Below, one piece after another: positions 30,708-36,710 of a stretch of 36,710 bases of DNA. Position 1 is the stretch's first letter, and each line of letters starts with the position of its first letter. The translations under genes and the position numbers were made by a program. This DNA comes from CALGLS01 sp047626155 (GTDB taxonomy: Bacteria; Bacteroidota; Bacteroidia; Chitinophagales; Saprospiraceae). The notes beneath the pieces were generated by a model. It saw nothing but the letters and a program-made list of their open reading frames with translations. It was not told the DNA's origin and made no database searches. The DNA lies in NCBI GenBank assembly GCA_047626155.1, contig JBLHRR010000038.1:1-36710 (forward strand), written 5' to 3'.

Positions 30708-32381
30708 ATGTCCTTAAATAAATTTTCAAAAATCCTAACACAGAATAGCAGCCTACCAGCTGCTCAAGCCATGTTATATGGCATAGGCCTTACGGATGAA
30801 GATTTCCAAAAGCCTTTCATTGGAATCGGAAGCACAGGCTATGAAGGAAACACCTGCAACATGCACTTGAATGATTTAGCTAAACTGGTCAAAAAAAGCA
30901 TTCAAGCCGCTAATGGCGTTGGACTGATTTTCAATACCATCGGCATTTCTGATGGCATGTCAATGGGTACACCCGGCATGCGCTATTCCCTCCCCTCCCG
31001 AGATTTAATCGCAGATTCTATGGAGTCAGTGGTAGAGGGATTCAGTTATGATGGCCTAGTAACTGTGGTGGGTTGCGATAAAAACATGCCTGGTGCTTTG
31101 ATGGCCATGCTTCGACTTAATCGTCCTTCCATTTTGGTTTATGGTGGAAGCATCGCATCTGGCAAATGGAATAACAAAACCCTGGATATCGTATCTGCTT
31201 TTGAAGCATGGGGCCAAAAAGTTGCCGGAACCATAGAGCCCGATGAGTACAAAAAAATCATTCAACATTCCTGTCCAGGTGCAGGTGCTTGTGGAGGAAT
31301 GTACACCGCAAACACCATGGCCTCCGCAATTGAAGCCATGGGCCTCAGCCTCCCTTACAATGCTTCTAACCCAGCCATGAGCGATGAGAAAAAAACAGAA
31401 TGTGATACCATTGGTCAATACGTAATCAAATTGTTAGAAACTGATTTAAAACCTTGTGACATTCTAACAACACAGGCTATGGAAAACGCAGTCCGAGTCA
31501 TTACTGCGCTTGGAGGTTCTACGAATGCCGTGCTCCATTTCCTCGCCATTGCTGATGCAGCTGAACTCCCTTTCAACCTCGAAGACTTTCAAAAAATCTG
31601 TAACGATACTCCCTTCCTAGCTGATTTAAAACCCAGTGGTAAATTCCTCATGGAAGACGTACACCGAATTGGAGGGACGCCTGCGGTAATGAAATACTTA
31701 CTCAGCGAAGGATTGCTACATGGCGATTGTATGACCGTTACCGGAAAAACGATGGCGGAGAACCTCGACAGTTTGCCTTCTTTATTAAAAGACCAAAAAG
31801 TGATTTATCCTGTCTCTAAGCCAATAAAAAACAGCGGCCATATTAGAATTTTGAAAGGGAACTTGGCTGAAAAAGGAGCGGTGGCTAAAATAACAGGAAA
31901 AGAAGGACTTCACTTCACAGGCCCTGCAAGAGTTTATAACAGTGAATTCGCAGCCAACGATGGAATTTCCAAAGGAGAAGTTCAAGCAGGCGAAGTTATT
32001 GTAATAAGATATGAAGGGCCCAAAGGTGGACCGGGTATGCCGGAAATGTTGAAACCAACTTCTGCCATAATAGGTGCAGGGCTGGGACAATCCGTGGCTT
32101 TAATCACTGACGGACGATTCTCCGGAGGGACACATGGATTTGTGGTGGGACATATTACTCCCGAGGCGCAAGTCGGTGGCACTATTGCCTTGGTTGAGAA
32201 CGGAGATTTGATCCGGATTGATGCTGAAAACAACACCATCAATCTCGAAATCCCAAAGGAAGAGTTGACCAATAGAAGAAGTAATTGGGAAGCCCCAGAG
32301 TTGAAAGTAAAACGTGGTGTCCTCTTCAAATACGCAAAGAACGTATCAAATGCTTCTGAAGGATGTGTGACGGATAAATAA
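30708..32381 (+). CDS. ilvD: Dihydroxy-acid dehydratase
   Basis: 557 residues. Dehydrates 2,3-dihydroxy-isovalerate and -methylvalerate to the 2-oxoacids, the third step of valine and isoleucine synthesis. Iron-sulfur ligands correspond to Cys50 (GNTCNMHLNDLA), Cys123 (GCDKNMPGALMA) and Cys195 (CPGAGACGGMYTANTM). The C-terminal GRFSGGTHGFVVGHITPEA is the IlvD/Edd signature. First gene of the operon, placed directly after the attenuator. Confidence 0.96.
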   Translation: MSLNKFSKILTQNSSLPAAQAMLYGIGLTDEDFQKPFIGIGSTGYEGNTCNMHLNDLAKLVKKSIQAANGVGLIFNTIGISDGMSMGTPGMRYSLPSRDLIADSMESVVEGFSYDGLVTVVGCDKNMPGALMAMLRLNRPSILVYGGSIASGKWNNKTLDIVSAFEAWGQKVAGTIEPDEYKKIIQHSCPGAGACGGMYTANTMASAIEAMGLSLPYNASNPAMSDEKKTECDTIGQYVIKLLETDLKPCDILTTQAMENAVRVITALGGSTNAVLHFLAIADAAELPFNLEDFQKICNDTPFLADLKPSGKFLMEDVHRIGGTPAVMKYLLSEGLLHGDCMTVTGKTMAENLDSLPSLLKDQKVIYPVSKPIKNSGHIRILKGNLAEKGAVAKITGKEGLHFTGPARVYNSEFAANDGISKGEVQAGEVIVIRYEGPKGGPGMPEMLKPTSAIIGAGLGQSVALITDGRFSGGTHGFVVGHITPEAQVGGTIALVENGDLIRIDAENNTINLEIPKEELTNRRSNWEAPELKVKRGVLFKYAKNVSNASEGCVTDK

Positions 32382-32539
32382 GTGGTTAATTAGTATAGAG
32401 TTTAACCAAAGTTAAAATAAACCGTAAACACTAAAAAATAGCCTTTATTCCAAATAAAACTATAACGTAGGCCGTAAACCTAACAACAGATATCCGAAAC
32501 GGAATAAACGCCAATAATAAATCTAAAAATTCAAATATC

Positions 32540-34288
32540 ATGAGCAGTCAATCCGCCAGCCAACAGGAAGGTCCAAAGGAAGATAATCAGAAAATCAGTG
32601 GCGCAGAAGCTGTTGTGAAATGTTTATTAGAAGAAGGTATAGATCTCATTTTTGGTTATCCTGGTGGTGCCATCATGCCAGTCTATGATGCCTTATATCA
32701 TTATCAGGAGGAGTTGCATCATGTGCTTACTCGACACGAACAAGGCGCTACTCATTCAGCACAAGGATATGCCCGAGCTAGTGGAAAGGTTGGGGTTTGT
32801 TTGGCAACCTCAGGACCGGGGGCAACCAACTTGATAACTGGAATTGCGGATGCACAAATTGATTCCACCCCTATGGTTTGCATTACTGGGCAGGTGGCTC
32901 ATCACCTATTGGGTACGGATGCTTTTCAGGAAACTGATATTATCAATATCTCAATGCCCGTAACGAAATGGAGCTTTCAGGTAACCAGCGCCAGCGAAAT
33001 TCCTGCGGCTTTAGCCAAAGCTTTTTACATAGCGAGAAGCGGCAGACCAGGCCCTGTCCTGATTGATATTACAAAGAATGCGCAAATTGAATTACTGGAT
33101 TTCCAATATCAAAAATGCACTGAAATTCGCTCTTACGTGCCACTACCTAATGCTCCGATTTCAGATATTCAACAAGCGGCAGAATTGATCAATAATGCAA
33201 AAAGACCTTATATCCTTTTTGGCCAAGGCGTACTCTTATCCAAGTCCGAAGCCGAGTTAAAAGAACTCGTAGAAAAAGCAGGCATTCCTGCGGCCTGGAC
33301 CATCATGGGTCTTTCCGCAATGCCTACCGACCACCCACTAAATGTTGGTATGCTGGGTATGCACGGAAATTATGGGCCCAACCTTCTGACAAATGAATGC
33401 GATGTTTTAATTGCCATCGGTATGCGTTTCGATGATCGGGTTACCGGAGACTTAAACAGATACGCCAAACAAGCCAAGGTTATTCATTTGGAAATCGACC
33501 CTTCTGAAATTGACAAAAATGTAAAAACAACAGTGGCGCTTATCGGAGATGCGAAGAAAACACTCCAACAACTAATTCCTTCTATTCAATCTAATACCCA
33601 TCCAAAATGGGTCGAACGCTTTGAAGAATGTAGAAAGGAAGAACAGAAAAAAGTTATCCAAGATGAACTGCATCCAACTACAGACATCCTAAGTATGGGG
33701 GAGGTTATAAACGAACTCAATGAGCTAACAAAAGGGAATGCCATTATAGTGACAGACGTTGGGCAGCATCAAATGGTTGCAAGCCGGTACAGTCACTTCC
33801 AATCTTCTAACAACTTCATTACATCAGGAGGACTGGGAACCATGGGCTTTTGTTTACCTGCCGCCATTGGAGCAAAAATAGCTTGCCCTCAGAAAGAAGT
33901 TATTGCCGTAATCGGTGACGGTGGCTTTCAGATGACGATTCAGGAGCTTGGAACCATTTTCCAATATAAGGTCAAAGTTAAAATCTTGATTCTCAATAAT
34001 GAATTCCTGGGCATGGTGAGACAATGGCAAGAAATGTTCTATGACCGCCGCTATGCTTCTACTGAAATGATCAACCCCGATTTTCAAACCATTGCCAAAG
34101 GCTATCATATTAGTAGTAACAAAATAAGCCAACGGGAGGAATTAAAAAGTGCAGTTCACGAAATGATGAATCACGACGGTTCCTATTTACTGGAGGTTAT
34201 GGTTGGCAAAGAAAACAATGTGTTTCCGATGGTTCCTAGCGGTGCTTCTGTGGCGGAGATTATTCTGGAGGCTAGTTCAATTAGTTGA
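32540..34288 (+). CDS. ilvB: Acetolactate synthase, large catalytic subunit
   Basis: 582 residues. ThDP enzyme that condenses pyruvate with pyruvate or 2-oxobutyrate. The catalytic Glu67 lies in TRHEQGATHSAQGYAR; the FAD-associated middle domain has IAIGMRFDDRVTG; the ThDP/Mg motif GDGGFQMTIQEL is near residue 458 with its closing LNN about 28 residues later. The first 20 residues (Ser/Gln-rich) are an extra, probably flexible, extension. Gap to ilvD of 158 bp contains no gene. Confidence 0.96.
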   Translation: MSSQSASQQEGPKEDNQKISGAEAVVKCLLEEGIDLIFGYPGGAIMPVYDALYHYQEELHHVLTRHEQGATHSAQGYARASGKVGVCLATSGPGATNLITGIADAQIDSTPMVCITGQVAHHLLGTDAFQETDIINISMPVTKWSFQVTSASEIPAALAKAFYIARSGRPGPVLIDITKNAQIELLDFQYQKCTEIRSYVPLPNAPISDIQQAAELINNAKRPYILFGQGVLLSKSEAELKELVEKAGIPAAWTIMGLSAMPTDHPLNVGMLGMHGNYGPNLLTNECDVLIAIGMRFDDRVTGDLNRYAKQAKVIHLEIDPSEIDKNVKTTVALIGDAKKTLQQLIPSIQSNTHPKWVERFEECRKEEQKKVIQDELHPTTDILSMGEVINELNELTKGNAIIVTDVGQHQMVASRYSHFQSSNNFITSGGLGTMGFCLPAAIGAKIACPQKEVIAVIGDGGFQMTIQELGTIFQYKVKVKILILNNEFLGMVRQWQEMFYDRRYASTEMINPDFQTIAKGYHISSNKISQREELKSAVHEMMNHDGSYLLEVMVGKENNVFPMVPSGASVAEIILEASSIS

Positions 34289-34429
34289 TTGGTAATATTA
34301 GTTAATTAGTACCCTCGAAATAGTGAAATAGAGTGATTGGTTAATTAGTCTCTTAATTCGCGTGAAAAACGTTGCGCTTCTTTGCGTCGTTGCGGTTACC
34401 CTTCCGTCACTTCGATTAAATAAAAAAAC
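34289..34429. other. Short intergenic region with decayed repeats in the ilv operon
   Basis: Contains two copies of a GATTGGTTAATTAGT-like sequence (near 34295-34315 and 34334-34349) and repeat B copy 3. Similar TTAATTAGT sequences are seen near 32386. These repeat scars lie inside the operon between ilvB and ilvN. Confidence 0.45.
34364..34400 (+). repeat. Dispersed repeat B, copy 3
   Basis: ACGTTGCGCTTCTTTGCGTC then GTTGCGGTTACC, matching 7881-7918 and 13778-13815; ends 30 bp before the ilvN start. Confidence 0.55.
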
Positions 34430-34969
34430 ATGAAAAAGCAAATTACAATATCTGTCTTTACAGAAAACCATAGTGGCTTGTTGTCAAGAGTTACTGCGGT
34501 ATTTACGCGAAGAAAAATAAATATAGACAGCCTTATTGCTTCCGAATCTGAGGTGGAAGACATTTATCGATTTACGATAGTGGTTGAAATAGAGGAAGTG
34601 CAGGTGAAAAAAATTGTCAAACAATTAGAGAAGCAAGTAGAGGTGTTAAAGGCATTTTATCACTTGAATGAAGAAGTAGTCCATCAAGAGCTTGCCTTAT
34701 ATAAAGTCCCCACCAAGGTACTAGCTTCGGGAGGCCAAGTAGAAGAAATTGTCCGTAACCACAATGCGCGCTTATTGGCGGTTGAAGCAGAGTTTGTTGT
34801 TCTTGAAAAGACAGGACATAAGGAAGATATAGATGCACTCTTCACAGAGTTGCTTCCTTTTGGCATTTTGGAATTTGCTCGCTCTGGCCGGGTAGCGATT
34901 ACTAAATCTATGAAGGAGCTGAAGGATTACTTAGTAGAGTTAGAGGAGCAGAACAAACAAACTTCATAA
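34430..34969 (+). CDS. ilvN: Acetolactate synthase, small regulatory subunit
   Basis: 179 residues. An N-terminal ACT domain (ITISVFTENHSGLLSRVTAV, INIDSLIASESEVEDIYRFT) binds the branched-chain end product for feedback control, and the C-terminal ALS-ss domain (VLASGGQVEEIVRNHNARLL, LLPFGILEFARSGRVAI) completes the subunit. Activates and regulates the IlvB subunit encoded upstream. Confidence 0.94.
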   Translation: MKKQITISVFTENHSGLLSRVTAVFTRRKINIDSLIASESEVEDIYRFTIVVEIEEVQVKKIVKQLEKQVEVLKAFYHLNEEVVHQELALYKVPTKVLASGGQVEEIVRNHNARLLAVEAEFVVLEKTGHKEDIDALFTELLPFGILEFARSGRVAITKSMKELKDYLVELEEQNKQTS

Positions 34970-35048
34970 CAACTTAATTACATTTATTACTTCAAATAAA
35001 TACACTTACCTTTTTTATCAATTTTAAAACCATAATAAATTAACAATC

Positions 35049-36095
35049 ATGGCAAAATTAAATTTTGGCGGCGTAGAAGAAAACGTAGTCACCCGCGAAG
35101 AATTCCCTTTATCAAAAGCAAAATCAGTGTTAGAAAATGAAACCATTGCCGTACTAGGCTACGGTGTTCAAGGGCCAGGTCAAGCACAAAACCTTAGAGA
35201 CAATGGTTTCAAGGTCATTGTAGGTCAGCGAAAAGAATCTAAGACATGGGACAAAGCGATAGCAGATGGCTGGGTACCTGGTGAGACTTTATTTCCATTG
35301 GAAGAAGCTGCGGACAAAGGAACCGTTTTGATGTACCTCTTGTCTGATGCAGGCCAGATGAACAAGTGGCCTGATATTAAACCGTTTCTAACTCCTGGCA
35401 AAACCTTGTACTTTTCTCACGGATTTGGAATCACTTTTCATGAGCAAACGGGTATCGTGCCTCCAGCAGGTATAGATGTCGTGTTAGCAGCACCAAAAGG
35501 ATCTGGGACTTCTTTGCGTAGAATGTTTCTTGCAGGGAAAGGACTGAACTCCAGCTATGCTGTTTTTCAAGATGCTTCAGGAAAGGCTACAGAAATGGCG
35601 ATTGCGCTAGGTATTGGTATTGGTTCCGGTTACCTTTTTGAAACAGACTTTAAAAAGGAAGTGTATTCTGATCTTACTGGAGAACGTGGCATCCTCATGG
35701 GCGCTATTGCGGGTATGTTTGAAGCACAGTATAATGTTTTGCGAAAGCATGGCCACTCCCCTTCTGAAGCCTTCAATGAAACCGTTGAAGAACTCACTCA
35801 AAGTCTGATGCCTTTAGTTGCCGAAAATGGTATGGATTGGATGTATGCAAATACAAGTACCACTGCACAGCGTGGTGCTCTTGATTGGAGAAATCGTTTT
35901 AGAGAAGCCAACACTCCATTGTTTGAAGAATTGTATGACAGTGTAGCTACAGGTAAAGAAGCTGCTATTGTAATTGAGGCAAATAACAAAGCTGATTACA
36001 GAGAAAAGCTAGAAGAAGAGTTGAAAGAAATCAGAGAATCAGAAATGTGGCAAACCGGGAAAGTAGTGCGAAATCTGAGACCGGAGAATAGCTAA
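35049..36095 (+). CDS. ilvC: Ketol-acid reductoisomerase
   Basis: 348 residues. Isomerises and reduces acetolactate or acetohydroxybutyrate, the second step of valine and isoleucine synthesis. The Rossmann motif VLGYGVQGPGQAQNLRDNG (35-53) is followed by VGQRKESKTW, whose Arg/Ser suggest NADPH use. Other blocks are FSHGFGITF, APKGSGTSLRRMF, the metal-binding Asp/Glu in TDFKKEVYSDLTGERG, and NTSTTAQRGALDW. Single C-terminal domain, as in the shorter class. Confidence 0.94.
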   Translation: MAKLNFGGVEENVVTREEFPLSKAKSVLENETIAVLGYGVQGPGQAQNLRDNGFKVIVGQRKESKTWDKAIADGWVPGETLFPLEEAADKGTVLMYLLSDAGQMNKWPDIKPFLTPGKTLYFSHGFGITFHEQTGIVPPAGIDVVLAAPKGSGTSLRRMFLAGKGLNSSYAVFQDASGKATEMAIALGIGIGSGYLFETDFKKEVYSDLTGERGILMGAIAGMFEAQYNVLRKHGHSPSEAFNETVEELTQSLMPLVAENGMDWMYANTSTTAQRGALDWRNRFREANTPLFEELYDSVATGKEAAIVIEANNKADYREKLEEELKEIRESEMWQTGKVVRNLRPENS

Positions 36096-36144
36096 GGGAC
36101 TCCAGATCAATACAGAGCATATCAAAAAATTAAAGATCAATACC

Positions 36145-36710
36145 ATGACATCCTCAAGCCACTTCTCCCCTTCCCTTGAAAGTATTTACGGAGCGGCACA
36201 AATCCTAAAATCGGTGGTGCATAAAAGCCCCTTTCACCGAAACCAGAACTTATCGAATCGGCATCATGCAAATGTATTGTTGAAACGAGAAGATCTGCAG
36301 GTGGTGCGTTCTTACAAAATACGGGGAGCCTATCATAAGATGAGTGGCTTGAGTTCAGGTTCAATGGATAAAGGGATCGTTTGCGCAAGTGCCGGCAACC
36401 ATGCGCAGGGCGTTGCCTTTTCCTGTAATCAACTAAAGGTCAATGGAGTCATCTTTATGCCGGCGCCTACTCCAAAACAAAAGATTGCACAGGTCAATAT
36501 GTTTGGTGGACCTTATACTAAAGTCGTTCTGATTGGAGATACTTTTGATGATGCTTATAAAGAAGCTCTGGCTTTTTCCAAAGAAAAAGATATGGCTTTT
36601 ATCCATCCTTTCGATGATGAAAAAGTCATAGAAGGTCAGGCTACGGTAGGTTTGGAAATGCTCGAACAAGCCACCATGCCAATCGACTACCTATTTTTAC
36701 CTGTCGGCGG
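36145..36710 (+). CDS. ilvA: Threonine ammonia-lyase (threonine dehydratase), N-terminal part, cut by window end
   Basis: 188 complete codons are visible from ATG 36145 with no stop; the remainder lies beyond the window. Deaminates threonine to 2-oxobutyrate, committing it to isoleucine. PLP lysine is Lys58 in VVRSYKIRGAYHKM, followed by CASAGNHAQGVAFSC and the later GQATVGLEML and LFLPVGG. It is 49 bp after ilvC, the fifth gene of the operon, so the attenuator should control isoleucine-specific synthesis too. A C-terminal regulatory ACT domain cannot be judged here. Confidence 0.93.
   Translation, partial: MTSSSHFSPSLESIYGAAQILKSVVHKSPFHRNQNLSNRHHANVLLKREDLQVVRSYKIRGAYHKMSGLSSGSMDKGIVCASAGNHAQGVAFSCNQLKVNGVIFMPAPTPKQKIAQVNMFGGPYTKVVLIGDTFDDAYKEALAFSKEKDMAFIHPFDDEKVIEGQATVGLEMLEQATMPIDYLFLPVG

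Noticed and set aside
1..36710. CRISPR arrays, tRNA/rRNA genes, transposases, prophage genes
   Set aside because: No regularly spaced repeats with unique spacers, no tRNA T-loop/acceptor pattern, and no transposase or phage protein motifs seen on either strand.

Overview
The window looks like a chromosomal segment of a Bacteroidota bacterium, AT-rich, most probably a Saprospiraceae (Lewinella-like) relative. Supporting signs are a T9SS-type C-terminal sorting domain, OmpA/PD40 and DUF5723 outer-membrane proteins, a fused alpha/beta 2-oxoacid dehydrogenase E1, the ftsX-DUF3098-uppP-truB order seen in that phylum, and several exact TAnnTTTG (-7) promoter boxes of the Bacteroidota type. The family-level placement is inference. 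I see no prophage, insertion sequence, CRISPR array, rRNA or tRNA.

Layout. 1-6.7 kb is envelope and secretion: a cut-off SBBP-type secreted protein (-), a secreted bleomycin-hydrolase-like cysteine peptidase (-), a PD40-OmpA protein (+), two small membrane proteins (+), the first with a strongly structured leader, and a secreted jelly-roll-like protein (-). 6.9-10.1 kb is the ftsX-DUF3098-uppP-truB cluster (+), followed by the fused E1 gene to 12.4 kb. 12.4-16.9 kb (-) holds a decayed pseudogene, a TRIC/UPF0126 channel, a two-gene hydroxyproline catabolic module (DapA-family deaminase and 4-hydroxyproline epimerase) and an RlaP-type nucleotidyltransferase. 17.2-23.7 kb has a VCBS/ASPIC-UnbV T9SS cargo protein (+), an overlapping cysE-cysM cysteine operon (-) and a DUF5723 outer-membrane protein (+). 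23.8-27.4 kb (-) has a small membrane protein coupled to a HerA-type ATPase, then a membrane-anchored EndoG/NUC1-type nuclease. 27.4-28.2 kb is non-coding with a possible structured RNA, then dnaG to 30.2 kb. The rest is the branched-chain amino acid operon ilvD-ilvB-ilvN-ilvC-ilvA (ilvA cut by the window end).

The most striking element is the 0.5 kb leader of the ilv operon. It encodes a 19-residue peptide with eight consecutive Ile/Val codons. Downstream is an intrinsic terminator whose 5' arm can instead pair with bases overlapping the leader stop codon: a complete transcription attenuator readable from sequence. A second, Tyr-rich micro-ORF followed by another terminator-like hairpin lies just upstream in the same leader, suggesting a tandem arrangement.

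Other points worth a look: ftsX has no ATG/GTG/TTG at the start its homology requires; a 46-bp two-hairpin intergenic repeat recurs three times with exactly conserved internal spacing; further dispersed repeat families occupy the gaps; and an exact 32-bp duplication sits beside a small membrane ORF.
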